A stretch of 14,580 nt of DNA from Promethearchaeota archaeon. GTDB taxonomy: Archaea > Asgardarchaeota > Lokiarchaeia > Sigynarchaeales > SOKP01. Position 1 is the stretch's first letter. Every line of letters begins with the position of its first letter. Where the stretch lies: contig SDNV01000069.1 in the NCBI GenBank assembly GCA_004524515.1, positions 1 through 14,580 on the forward strand, given 5' to 3'. The translations under genes and the position numbers were made by a program. Positions 1-8,003 of this stretch are shown here, in pieces. The notes beneath the pieces were generated by a model, which saw only the letters and a program-made list of their open reading frames with translations, was not told where the DNA came from and ran no database searches.

Positions 1-46
1 AATCAAATTTACAAAATTAAAAAGAAATAAAACATGATGTCTAATT

Positions 47-682
47 ATGGAAGTAATAAAAAAACTGGAAAAACTAAAGATCGTTCCTGTTGCAGTGATT
101 GATGATTTGTCTAATGCAATCCCTCTTGGTAAAGCTCTTTTAGACGCAGGTTTACCTTTAGTTGAGGTTACTTTTAGAACGAAAGCCGCTGCAGATTCAA
201 TATCTTTCTTAAGAAATAAATTTCCTAATATGTTAGTGGGAGCAGGTACTGTCCTTAAAATTGAACAGGTTAAAGCTGCGGTTGATGTTGGATCAGAATT
301 CATCGTAACACCAGGTTTTAATCCGACAGTAGTAGATTATTGTGTCGAACATAAAATTCCAATAGTCCCAGGATTAAATGCCCCCTCCTTTATAGAGTGG
401 GGTCTTGAAAGGGGATTAAATCATTTCAAATTTTATCCCGCTGATATCTCAGGAGGGGCAAAAATGCTTCGGTTATTAAAAGGACCTTATCCTAATGTCA
501 AATTTATGCCTACTGGAGGTGTAAATAATCAAACTCTCATCGAATATTTGAAATTGGATAATGTTTTTGCATGTGGCGGCAGTTGGATCGTATCAAAAGA
601 ACTAATCAACAAGAAAAATTTCGCTGAAATTACGAAAATGACAAAGGAAGCAGTTTCCTTGGTTAGATCTGAAATAAAGTAG
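47..682 (+). CDS. eda: KDPG/KHG aldolase (2-dehydro-3-deoxy-phosphogluconate aldolase family)
   Basis: This is a class I aldolase of the Eda family. The family cleaves 2-keto-3-deoxy-6-phosphogluconate to pyruvate and glyceraldehyde 3-phosphate, and often 4-hydroxy-2-oxoglutarate as well, in the cytosol. The 211 residues match the usual family length as a single TIM barrel. Visible motifs are VEVTFRT with E40 as the probable general base, GAGTVL at 65-70, VTPGFNP at 87-93, FKFYPA with K128 as the Schiff-base lysine, and the phosphate-binding PTGGVN at 155-160. All key residues are present, so it should be active. The ATG at 47 puts the N terminus where the family's first strand begins. The symporter gene follows 179 bp downstream on the same strand, which suggests a sugar-acid degradation role. 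The exact substrate (gluconate, galactonate or hexuronate derivative) cannot be told from sequence. Confidence 0.92.
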   Translation: MEVIKKLEKLKIVPVAVIDDLSNAIPLGKALLDAGLPLVEVTFRTKAAADSISFLRNKFPNMLVGAGTVLKIEQVKAAVDVGSEFIVTPGFNPTVVDYCVEHKIPIVPGLNAPSFIEWGLERGLNHFKFYPADISGGAKMLRLLKGPYPNVKFMPTGGVNNQTLIEYLKLDNVFACGGSWIVSKELINKKNFAEITKMTKEAVSLVRSEIK

Positions 683-834
683 ATCCTAATCCACTTTTTA
701 TAAAATCTTTATAGAAATACTCTTTATATTTAATAAAGGGCATAAAATAAATTCTATAAGAGAAAAGTGTTATCATTAATTCTAAAAGAAATTTGTTTAA
801 GATTTATTTAGATCATCACCTTATAATTATATTA

Positions 835-844
835 TTTAAATTTA
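835..844 (+). promoter_or_regulatory. Putative TATA box of the symporter gene
   Basis: An AT-only block, TTTAAATTTA, is centred about 22 bp before the ATG at 862. This fits an archaeal TATA element with a very short or absent leader. The surroundings are also AT-rich, so the call is weak. Confidence 0.3.
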
Positions 845-861
845 ATAAAATAGGTTAATTT

Positions 862-2271
862 ATGTCTGAATCTATTAAAAAAGTAGATGAAAAAGGATAT
901 TCCAATAAGAAATTAGCTTCCTACGGCATTGGACAGGTATCCGATATAACGGCATACCAAACATTTAGCTTTTTAGTTTTCACTTTTTACTTTGCTGTAA
1001 TTGGCATCAATGTCATTTTAATAACTATTGGCTTTATCATATGGAGTATATGGAACAGTCTTAATGATCCATTTATAGGTTATTTATCAGACAGAACACA
1101 TACAAAATGGGGACGTCGCCTTCCTTTTATTATGCTCTCTTTAATACCAATGGCTATACTCGTTTATCTTTTATTTCTTCCTCCCAAAACGTTTGGAATT
1201 ACGGATCAGATTTCAAATTTTATATTTTTTCTGATTGTTATTATATTATTTGAATTATTTTTCACTATGTACGATCTTAACTTTACTGCCTTATTTCCCG
1301 AGTTATTCATTGATTTAGAAGAGAGAACGAAAGCAAATCTTTTCAGGCAATCATTTCTCATCATTGGATTATTTATGGCATTTATCTTACCTGGCGTATT
1401 CATTTCGGACTATTCTGATCCCAACTCCTTAGCACAATATCAGACGTTTGGGATGGTAGTCGCATTTGTAATAATCATACCGGGTCTTCTTTTCTTAAAG
1501 TTTTCCCCAAAAGAAAAAAAAGAATTTCAAGATGATTATAAAGATGCTCCTGGATTTTTGGGATCTATAAAAATGTGTCTTAAAAGTAAATCATTTAGAT
1601 GGTATATACCCGCCGAGATTGCAAATTGGTATGTATATGGAATGCTACCTGCTATGGTGCCACTCTATGGTAAATTCGTGTTAGGTATTACAGATACTTT
1701 GATATTATCTATGCTGTTAGCACTTGCCTTCATATCTGTAGCGATTTTTATGAATGTTTTATGGAAACCACTGGTACAAAAGATTGGACCTAGAAAATCT
1801 TGGTTAATTTCTATGTCGATATTTATAGCAAGTCTAGCTCCACTAATGTTTATAGAAAATGCGATTGCCGGATTGATAGTATTTTTTTTAATTGGAATTG
1901 GAATGTCAGGTTCTATCTATATCATCGATATTATTATTTCCGATATCTGTGATGAAGATGAGCTAAACACCGGAGCGCGTAGCGAAGGAGCGTATTATGG
2001 AGTCAATATGTTCCTTATGCATTTATCAACGGTCTTCGTATTCCTTACAATAAGTCTTGTATTTACTAATGTGGGTTGGGCGGTATTCGAGCCGGAAAAA
2101 GTAACATCCGAGGTAGTTTTTGGATTACGAGCATTAATGTTTATATTTCCTGCAATAGCTTTAGCGATAGGTCTTATAGTTATATATAAATATCCATTGG
2201 ACGGCGAACGATTAGATAAAATAAAACAAGAACTGCAAAAATTACATGAACAAAAAAAATCAAGAGTTTAA
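862..2271 (+). CDS. GPH-family sugar:cation symporter (MelB-like, MFS fold)
   Basis: This is an integral membrane transporter of the glycoside-pentoside-hexuronide:cation symporter family, expected to import a glycoside, pentose or hexuronide with Na+ or H+. The 469 residues are close to the family norm and contain about twelve hydrophobic segments. The N-terminal YGIGQVSD at 21-28 and the hallmark loop 2-3 block, NDP at 68-70 followed by DRTHTKWGRRLPF at 77-89, are diagnostic. A charged C-terminal tail (about 447-469) is cytoplasmic in this family. The ATG at 862 precedes a short polar N terminus typical of the family. It lies 179 bp after the KDPG aldolase gene on the same strand and could feed that pathway. 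The substrate is not predictable. The family call is strong. Confidence 0.9.
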   Translation: MSESIKKVDEKGYSNKKLASYGIGQVSDITAYQTFSFLVFTFYFAVIGINVILITIGFIIWSIWNSLNDPFIGYLSDRTHTKWGRRLPFIMLSLIPMAILVYLLFLPPKTFGITDQISNFIFFLIVIILFELFFTMYDLNFTALFPELFIDLEERTKANLFRQSFLIIGLFMAFILPGVFISDYSDPNSLAQYQTFGMVVAFVIIIPGLLFLKFSPKEKKEFQDDYKDAPGFLGSIKMCLKSKSFRWYIPAEIANWYVYGMLPAMVPLYGKFVLGITDTLILSMLLALAFISVAIFMNVLWKPLVQKIGPRKSWLISMSIFIASLAPLMFIENAIAGLIVFFLIGIGMSGSIYIIDIIISDICDEDELNTGARSEGAYYGVNMFLMHLSTVFVFLTISLVFTNVGWAVFEPEKVTSEVVFGLRALMFIFPAIALAIGLIVIYKYPLDGERLDKIKQELQKLHEQKKSRV

Positions 2272-2299
2272 AAAATTCTGAGAATTTATAAAAAGAACT

Positions 2300-3613
2300 C
2301 TAATTTTTTTTTATTTTTTTTAGATTTATTATTCCCTTGCTAATTCGAGAAATAATCTCTTCGATTTCTTCTTTTGTAACTATTAGAGGAGGCATAATAA
2401 TTAAAGTATCTTTTTTATTTCCACAATAATTAATAAGTATACCTTCTTTAATGGAACTTACCATAGCCAATTGACCATCCTCTTCATTATGAAATTCAAC
2501 ACCCCACATAAGCCCCCTTCCTCTCACTTCTTTAATTAAGTCTCCATTTTCCAAGGCAATCTCTTTTAACCCGTTCCCAAATAATTTTCCCATTTCCTTT
2601 ACATGATCTAAAAACTCAGGATCTGATTGAATATCTAACATCTCACAAGCAATAGCACATCCGAGATCTGAGCCCCCAGTGGTAGAAATATGGATAAATG
2701 GATCATCCTTAAATATTGTTTTCTCAATAAAAGGTTTATAACTGCAAGTAGATAAAGGATATATCCCAGAACTCATCCCTTTTCCTAAAACCATGAAATC
2801 TGGCACGACTTTTTCTTCAGGGTACATGCCCCCATAAATCGCCCAGAATTTTCCTGTACGTCCGAGTCCCGCTTGCACTTCATCAATAATCATCATCACT
2901 CCTTTTTCATCGCAAATTTCTCTCACTTCAGGGAAATATCCTTCTGGAGCGATTAAAACCCCTCCAGTTGCCGGGATAGTCTCTAAAATAACACACGCTA
3001 CTTCTTCAGTGACCACCTTTCTTAAAGCATCTGCATCCCCAAAGGGTACTTGTTTAAAATCAGGATTATCCCACAAAAAAATATTCTTAAAATCTGGATC
3101 TCCAGTAAGCAATGCAAAACCAGTATGCCCATGATATCCACCAATTGCTGATATGCATCCTTTTCTTTTGGTGTATGCTCTTGAAAATTTTATCGCCGTA
3201 TCTATAGCCTCTCCACCGCTAACTCCAAACGTTGTTTTTGAAATATCACCAGGCATTAAATCGGCTAATTTTTTTCCTAATAGTGCTCGCCATTCGGATA
3301 ACAGCATATGGTCGCCCAAATCCAAACCTCCATCCACTGCGTCTTTAAGGACTTGGATAATTCTAGGATTTTGGTGTCCTAAATTAAACACTCCACCACT
3401 CGATCTACAATTAAATATTTCCATCGGGGGATCTGAAGGTTTACGCCCTCCCAGTGTTTTAAATTTTATCCCTTTTCTCTCTCCAGGTATAACACCAAAA
3501 CCAAATCCCTTAAAAATCATAACTTTAGGGGCGTTCACATGCTTCTGGTACAATTTTAATAATTCTTTTTGAGATAAGGTTCCAATGAATTTCTTTTTAG
3601 AATTATCTACCAT
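2300..3613 (-). CDS. Class III PLP-dependent aminotransferase
   Basis: This is a fold-type I, class III (omega) aminotransferase, a cytosolic enzyme using pyridoxal phosphate. The family includes acetylornithine, GABA, putrescine and glutamate-1-semialdehyde enzymes. The 437 residues are full length. SGGEAIDTAIK (132-142) and GYHGHTG (159-165) form the cofactor pocket. D244 in IIDEVQAGLGRTG binds the pyridine nitrogen, and K278 in VLGKGMSSG is the Schiff-base lysine. TTGGSD near 317-322 is the conserved segment that contacts the PLP phosphate across the dimer. The start is the ATG at 3613, just after a short AT-rich spacer. The gene converges on the symporter gene with a gap of about 28 bp and is transcribed separately. 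The amino donor cannot be assigned from sequence. Confidence 0.9.
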   Translation of the reverse strand: MVDNSKKKFIGTLSQKELLKLYQKHVNAPKVMIFKGFGFGVIPGERKGIKFKTLGGRKPSDPPMEIFNCRSSGGVFNLGHQNPRIIQVLKDAVDGGLDLGDHMLLSEWRALLGKKLADLMPGDISKTTFGVSGGEAIDTAIKFSRAYTKRKGCISAIGGYHGHTGFALLTGDPDFKNIFLWDNPDFKQVPFGDADALRKVVTEEVACVILETIPATGGVLIAPEGYFPEVREICDEKGVMMIIDEVQAGLGRTGKFWAIYGGMYPEEKVVPDFMVLGKGMSSGIYPLSTCSYKPFIEKTIFKDDPFIHISTTGGSDLGCAIACEMLDIQSDPEFLDHVKEMGKLFGNGLKEIALENGDLIKEVRGRGLMWGVEFHNEEDGQLAMVSSIKEGILINYCGNKKDTLIIMPPLIVTKEEIEEIISRISKGIINLKKIKKN

Positions 3614-3721
3614 AATTTAAATAAAAAGTGTGAAAATTTATTAAAATTTTTAAAAAAATTTTCTTATGGATGAGAACTTCAAAAACGCGTATGATATCAA
3701 AAATAAAAAGGATAAAAAAAA

Positions 3722-3842
3722 TTAGAATTCATATCCACACCCGCACTAATCTCAGGAGGTTTCAATTCTCCTAATTCTGCTTCAAGTTCATCTATATGTG
3801 CTTTTTGGGAATTTATTAGAGAATCCCGTTCTAAGAAAGTAT
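3722..3842 (-). pseudogene. Truncated duplicate of the 3' end of the coiled-coil/zinc-ribbon gene
   Basis: This stretch copies the end of the gene at 5943-6896. Positions 3743-3842 match 6136-6235 with two differences in 100 bp. Positions 3722-3739 match the region at the true stop codon, including the last codons CGYEF-stop. About 172 bp are missing between these blocks. That deletion removes most of the zinc ribbon, including the 30-nt BHB intron, and shifts the frame. The 5' part of the gene is absent: the copy stops at 3842, where endonuclease-specific DNA begins. It cannot encode a useful protein. It is probably the relic of a duplication linked to arrival of the endonuclease gene. Confidence 0.8.
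3743..3842. repeat. Direct repeat, left copy (100 bp)
   Basis: It is identical to 6136-6235 except at 3808 (g versus a) and 3837 (a versus g). It has the same orientation and is offset by 2393 bp. The GTG used as the most upstream start of the endonuclease frame (3798) lies inside it. Confidence 0.95.
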
Positions 3843-5936
3843 AAGTGGTGGAACATAAATGAAATACTCAAACAAAAACAAAAATTTCCTAAGCATCTAG
3901 CCCAAATATTACAAGGCGAAATGAATAATGTTGAACTTTTGAAGAATTCAACAACATCTAATAATAAAAATTGGAGGGAGTTATTAAAGGTTAATTTAGA
4001 CAAGATTTCGATGTTAAATATTAACGAAAAATCTAAAATCCGTAAAATTATCCAAAAAAAACAATATTCGGAGATAGATCAGAAAGAACTCATATCCATA
4101 TTGATCAAACTGAAAACTGAAGATTTGATCAAATTATTTGGTAAATCATTCAAAGAATTTTCTGATCGTTATGTTAAATGGGGGAAGGGATGGTATCAAG
4201 ATCTAAGATTAAAAAAAATTATTTTAAATAATTATTTAGACAGAGAAAGAGAGAATAATCTAAGAAAAGAATCGAGGTCATTACAAAAAAATAATTCAGA
4301 TTATATTAAAATTTGTTCTATTATTTTAAAGAATATAAATAAAGGTCAAAAAGAATTAACAGAAATTTTATCGAAAGACAATTTAAAACAATTGGGCATC
4401 GATACAAGGAGGTTTAATAAACATAGGATAAAACGTTTAATTTGGTTAATCTCACGAATAATAGAAAAAAACTCTGATCTTGAAAATTTAATTGATGCTA
4501 CAAAAAAAAAGTATAATATTCAACGAAGAGCAGCAAGGCTAGCGGTTATGGAAATTTTAAAGGTATTGAATTCAATAGATTCAAGACAATTTGATTTAAA
4601 TAAATATAAAATGCAAAACCCAATAGAAAGGGTGAGAATTAACACAGAAGATCTTAGAAAAGTTATTGAAAAACTTAAATCAATGAACTGGACGATTACT
4701 AAGCTTAGTAATAAAATCGGAGCGAATTTAACCACAATTTTAAGTAGAGGAGATAGAATTAAAAAAGAGAGTCTTAATATATTAAATAAATTAATTAAAA
4801 AAGAAAATATAAAAGTTGAAATATTACCTGAACAGAAAAAATCTAAAAAAAATAGAATTTATGTACAAATAGATCTTAATAAATTAAAACAGATTTGTAA
4901 GGAGTTAAATGAAATAGGATTATCAAATCTAAATATATCCAAAATAATTGAGTCAAGAATTGATTCAATTCTCGCAAGAAATTTAAAAATGCCAAAATCT
5001 AGTTTTAAAAAACTAAATCAATTATATTTTAAAAAATGTAAAAAGAGAATTTCTAAAGAGTATTATGTTTATGATAATAAATTAGTGACAAAAATTTTTG
5101 AGGAAAATGATGCCTTGGCACAATTATGTTGTATATTATTAGGGGATGGTAATTTAAATGAAGAATGTCTTAGAATAACATTAAATAGAATTGATGAGGA
5201 AGATTACGTTAAATATGTTCGAAATTTTTTGAAAAACTTTTTTCAGCTACAACCAAATGAATATATCCATAAGAAGGGTAAGGGAATTAAACTAATTATT
5301 TATGGAGTAGCTATTGTTAAAGGTCTAGAATTAAAAGGTTTGAAGAAAGGAAATAAAGTAAAGAATCAAGTCAGTGTTCCTTTATGGATAACGAAATCAA
5401 CCAATTTTATTAAATCAGGATTAAAGGGATTATTTGATACCGATGGCACAATTTTATTAGATAAAAGAATAAGATCACTACAATTATCTTTTTCAAGTGA
5501 TTCTATACTCTTAGCAGAAAGTTTCAAGGCTATGTGTAATAAATTAAATATAAAATCCTCTAATGTGTCTTTATCTCCTAGAAAAAGTTCAAATAAAATA
5601 AAATATCGTGTATTAATTTCTGCAAAAAAAGATGTCAAAAAATTTTTAATCTTAATAAAACCTGAGAAAATGAACGAAAAATATCGTCGTATCTATCTTG
5701 GCACAAACCTTATATATCTGAAGTCAAGTAAAGAAAAAATAAAAGTCATTAAAAATAAAATAAAGAAAGATTTTCCTAAGCCAAGCCAGCGTGTATATTC
5801 TAAAGCTTTTTCTTTATATTTAAAAAATATGTGTGAGGAAATTTTAGGTTATGAAATAAGTAACGAAATGATTGATAGAGCTATCTCAAATTCACTTGAA
5901 TATAAGAGAAAATCATATAAAAATAAAAAGAATTAA
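3798..5936 (+). CDS. LAGLIDADG-family endonuclease with a large helical/HTH N-terminal region
   Basis: This is a probable site-specific DNA endonuclease of the LAGLIDADG homing family. Two motif helices are present: AQLCCILLGDG (441-451, acidic D450) and GLKGLFDTDG (541-550, acidic D549). Both catalytic acids are kept, in one pseudo-symmetric chain. Residues 1-430 are very Lys/Asn-rich and helical, with helix-turn-helix-like stretches near 285-333 and 361-410. At 712 residues it is much longer than simple homing enzymes (roughly 170-350). No intein Hint motifs are seen. The upstream GTG at 3798 lies in the duplicated tail of another gene, so residues 1-15 are chimeric. The first in-frame ATG is at 3921, but 3843-3920 also looks coding, so the original 5' end may be lost. 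It converges on the coiled-coil gene with 6 bp between the stops. Confidence 0.8.
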   Translation: MLFGNLLENPVLRKYKWWNINEILKQKQKFPKHLAQILQGEMNNVELLKNSTTSNNKNWRELLKVNLDKISMLNINEKSKIRKIIQKKQYSEIDQKELISILIKLKTEDLIKLFGKSFKEFSDRYVKWGKGWYQDLRLKKIILNNYLDRERENNLRKESRSLQKNNSDYIKICSIILKNINKGQKELTEILSKDNLKQLGIDTRRFNKHRIKRLIWLISRIIEKNSDLENLIDATKKKYNIQRRAARLAVMEILKVLNSIDSRQFDLNKYKMQNPIERVRINTEDLRKVIEKLKSMNWTITKLSNKIGANLTTILSRGDRIKKESLNILNKLIKKENIKVEILPEQKKSKKNRIYVQIDLNKLKQICKELNEIGLSNLNISKIIESRIDSILARNLKMPKSSFKKLNQLYFKKCKKRISKEYYVYDNKLVTKIFEENDALAQLCCILLGDGNLNEECLRITLNRIDEEDYVKYVRNFLKNFFQLQPNEYIHKKGKGIKLIIYGVAIVKGLELKGLKKGNKVKNQVSVPLWITKSTNFIKSGLKGLFDTDGTILLDKRIRSLQLSFSSDSILLAESFKAMCNKLNIKSSNVSLSPRKSSNKIKYRVLISAKKDVKKFLILIKPEKMNEKYRRIYLGTNLIYLKSSKEKIKVIKNKIKKDFPKPSQRVYSKAFSLYLKNMCEEILGYEISNEMIDRAISNSLEYKRKSYKNKKN

Positions 5937-5942
5937 AAAAAA

Positions 5943-6896
5943 TTAAAATTCATAGCCACATTTTTTGCAAACATTTTTCTTAGCATACATTGGGATGTGC
6001 CCAACATAGCTTAAGACTTTTGACTTATCTTCAACAGTTTTAATATCATATCCGACCGCACCACACAATACCCAATCTATCAGAATTTAATAGATTTTAG
6101 GGCATGTGATGCGTTCTTCACTTACAAAACCGCCAGCACTAATCTCAGGAGGTTTCAATTCTCCTAATTCTGCTTCAAGTTCATCTATATGTGCTTTTTG
6201 AGAATTTATTAGAGAATCCCGTTCTAAGAGAGTATTGTTAAGTTGTTCAAGTTGACTTTCTTTCTCAGATACAGTTCCATTTAATTCTTCGATTTTGCTG
6301 TTTAATTCCTGAATTTTACTAGTTTGTTCGGCTATTTGCGAATTTAATTGATTAAGTTGTGATTCGCTTCCAGAACTTTTACTTTTAATTTCTTCTAATT
6401 GGGCTTTTAAATTATTAATTTCTTCATCTTTTGAGGATGCCAATGACGCTTCTTCGGTCTTTAATTTATTGATTTCGTCGTCCTTAGCAGAAAGTGCTGC
6501 ATTTGCCTCATTTAATTGCCCCTCTAGGTCTGAAATCTTTGCATCTAACTCAGACACCTTACTACTTGCACTTTCAGAGGATTCTGTCAGACTATTAATA
6601 TTACTTTCAAGTTCACTAATATTATTATTAGCTGCTTCCAATTTCTGAGTTAAATCATTGATAGTTGCATTTGCTTGGTTAATTTCAGAAGAACTCGAAT
6701 TAAGAGCTGCTTTAGAATTATTTAATTCAGTAGCTGTTGATGCGATTTCATCTTGAGCTTGATTTAATTCAGCCTTAGTCTCCGTTAATTGCTTTTCTAA
6801 ATCATTCACTTTTGCTCGCAGGTCCAATAAGAATCTTCCCTCAACTTTTTGAGTTTTTTGAGGAGCTTCTTCTGCTTTAGCCCAGTCAATAGGCAA
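5943..6896 (-). CDS. Coiled-coil protein with C-terminal zinc ribbon, interrupted by a 30-nt BHB intron
   Basis: Exons are 6098-6896 and 5943-6067 on the minus strand, together 924 nt or 307 residues. Unspliced, the frame ends at TAA 6087-6089 after 269 residues. Residues about 25-245 are a long heptad-rich coiled coil poor in aromatics. A Pro/Gly linker (PPEISAGGF) follows, then the ribbon: CPxC near 264-267, conserved-looking VEDKSKVLSYVGHIP, and CKKCGYEF at the end. The four cysteines should bind Zn. The start is TTG at 6896, preceded nine bases earlier by AGGTGG, a good ribosome-binding site. There is no signal peptide or membrane segment, so it is probably cytosolic. The function is unknown; a scaffold or adaptor is possible. 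Without splicing the protein would keep only half the ribbon. A decayed copy of its 3' end lies at 3722-3842. Confidence 0.75.
6057..6113 (-). other. Bulge-helix-bulge (BHB) RNA splicing motif in an mRNA
   Basis: On the coding strand the order is CGCATCACAT (6113-6104), GCCC (6103-6100), bulge TAA (6099-6097), AATCTAT (6096-6090), a 9-nt loop (6089-6081), ATAGATT (6080-6074), GGGT (6073-6070), bulge ATT (6069-6067) and GTGTGGTGCG (6066-6057). The outer helix pairs over 10 bp (two G-U), the central helix over 4 bp (one G-U) and the inner helix over 7 bp. The two 3-nt bulges lie on opposite strands. This is the strict hBHBh' geometry cut by archaeal tRNA splicing endonuclease. Confidence 0.82.
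6068..6097 (-). other. 30-nt protein-coding intron with in-frame stop
   Basis: Archaeal splicing endonuclease cuts between the second and third bulge bases. That places the 5' cut between 6098 and 6097 and the 3' cut between 6068 and 6067, releasing exactly 30 nt. Joining gives TGC CCT ATG TGT GGT (Cys-Pro-Met-Cys-Gly) and keeps the frame. The intron contains TAA at 6087-6089. Moving both cuts by one base still gives a CPxCG ribbon knuckle, so the reading is robust to the exact cut site. Confidence 0.78.
6136..6235. repeat. Direct repeat, right copy (100 bp), inside the coiled-coil gene
   Basis: This is the partner of 3743-3842 at 98% identity. It encodes the last stretch of the coiled coil and the start of the linker. 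With the left copy it brackets the endonuclease gene. A second, AT-rich similarity block pairs about 3701-3739 with 5921-5960. Confidence 0.95.
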
Positions 6897-7139
6897 GGTT
6901 TTTTTCCACCTCTTAAGTTTTCACTTTTGTTTAAATTTTTTTGATTTTTTATATAATATTTATATTATAGTTTTACTATTTTTTAACTATTTTTTAAATT
7001 AGAGATTTAAAAATATTAGTTGAAAGTACTTTTTTGAAATCATACTGAAAACTATTAATATATCAAATAGGTCAATATATATTTATTCTTTTGTAATAAT
7101 ATAATTTAAGAGAAATTAAAATAAATATTGCTGAGTAGA

Positions 7140-8000
7140 ATGAAACAAGAAGATGAATTATTCAATGAAATTAAGTTTATTTCTACTTCCGGAGTTTATA
7201 AAACACCCTTTTCCTTAATAGTTTTATTACAATTATATTTTGGAATTATTTTAACAATTCTATTAAATTTATGGTATTTAAATTATTTATATTATTTTGC
7301 TACAGGCAATTTATTATATCCTATGGAGACGATTAATGAAGCGTGGTTTTTTTGGCTTATAATTCTTCTCTTACCTTTAAATATTTATGGAAATGTATTC
7401 TTATTTGTTTTTTCTATTATCATTTTTTCTGCAGGTATTATGAAAGTTTTAAATATCATTCATCCTCCTAGGGAAGGGGTTTTTGAAAAAGGAACTAAGG
7501 ATTGGAAATATATGCATCGAAGGTTTTGGACAGCATATTTTCCGATTTGGTTAGCAAGAGTTACCCCTCTACCTTGGATAGATATAGTATGCTATCGACT
7601 ATTTGGAATTAAAATTGGTAAAAATGTCGTTGCTTATGAGGGATATATTGATCCGGTAGAAAAATTTGTAGAAATCGGAGATTTTTCCATGACCTCACTT
7701 AATATTTGCATTTTTTCACATTTAATTTATCAAGATAAAGTTGTGATTAAAAAAGTAAAAATTGGAAAAGCCTGCGTGGTGGGTCCCCAAACTATAGTAT
7801 CTCCCGGCACCATCATGGAAGATGGAGCCGTCTTAGGTGCAAATAGCTATACGTGGGTAGGGCAAAATTTAAAGGGTGATTTAATTCACGTTGGTACCCC
7901 TGTTTCTATTAACTTTCCAATTCAAACTTTAGAACAGTCATTAGAGAAGATGGAGAAAATTAAAAAAACAGATCATAACATTGATGGAGGTCGAATTTAA
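7140..8000 (+). CDS. Membrane-anchored left-handed beta-helix (hexapeptide-repeat) protein, paralog 1
   Basis: This has two hydrophobic blocks, about residues 24-53 and 68-99 from the ATG at 7140, each probably a membrane hairpin or helix. An amphipathic linker with IIHPPREGVF follows. A C-terminal region then shows hexapeptide-like repeats (IGKNVV, VEIGDF, VKIGKACVVGPQTIVSPGTIM, split here over several turns) typical of trimeric left-handed beta-helix acyltransferase-type domains. The next gene encodes a paralog with the same layout three bases downstream. I chose ATG 7140 over TTG 7128, which adds four residues, because no ribosome-binding site favours the TTG. The activity is unknown. The fold suggests transfer of an acyl or similar group to a membrane-linked substrate, but no catalytic His is obvious, so a structural role is possible. 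Confidence 0.75.
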   Translation: MKQEDELFNEIKFISTSGVYKTPFSLIVLLQLYFGIILTILLNLWYLNYLYYFATGNLLYPMETINEAWFFWLIILLLPLNIYGNVFLFVFSIIIFSAGIMKVLNIIHPPREGVFEKGTKDWKYMHRRFWTAYFPIWLARVTPLPWIDIVCYRLFGIKIGKNVVAYEGYIDPVEKFVEIGDFSMTSLNICIFSHLIYQDKVVIKKVKIGKACVVGPQTIVSPGTIMEDGAVLGANSYTWVGQNLKGDLIHVGTPVSINFPIQTLEQSLEKMEKIKKTDHNIDGGRI

Positions 8001-8003
8001 AAT

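Noticed and set aside
3153..3572. Open frame on the + strand opposite the aminotransferase gene
   Set aside because: It is antisense to a fully conserved class III aminotransferase, its protein has no recognisable motif, and it has no ribosome-binding site. It is a shadow frame.
3788..4003. Minus-strand frame across the left repeat and the endonuclease start
   Set aside because: It fuses part of the pseudogene tail to antisense endonuclease sequence in a different frame from the coiled-coil gene. No protein signature.
3798..5936. Intein
   Set aside because: LAGLIDADG motifs occur in inteins, but there are no Hint splicing blocks, no N-terminal Cys/Ser junction or C-terminal HN, and no host exteins in frame.
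6087..6089. In-frame TAA read as recoding (selenocysteine, pyrrolysine) or simple pseudogenisation
   Set aside because: Sec uses TGA and Pyl uses TAG, not TAA. A random stop would not sit in a perfect BHB with an in-frame 30-nt insertion exactly between CP and CG. The intron explains all the features, although a decayed gene is not formally excluded.
3743..6235. Insertion sequence or transposon ends
   Set aside because: The flanking repeats are direct copies of host coding sequence, not terminal inverted repeats, and there is no transposase motif.
6100..6896. Tandem repeat or low-complexity array in the coiled-coil gene
   Set aside because: The repetition is at the level of heptads and Glu/Leu/Ser/Asn composition; no DNA unit recurs with a constant period.
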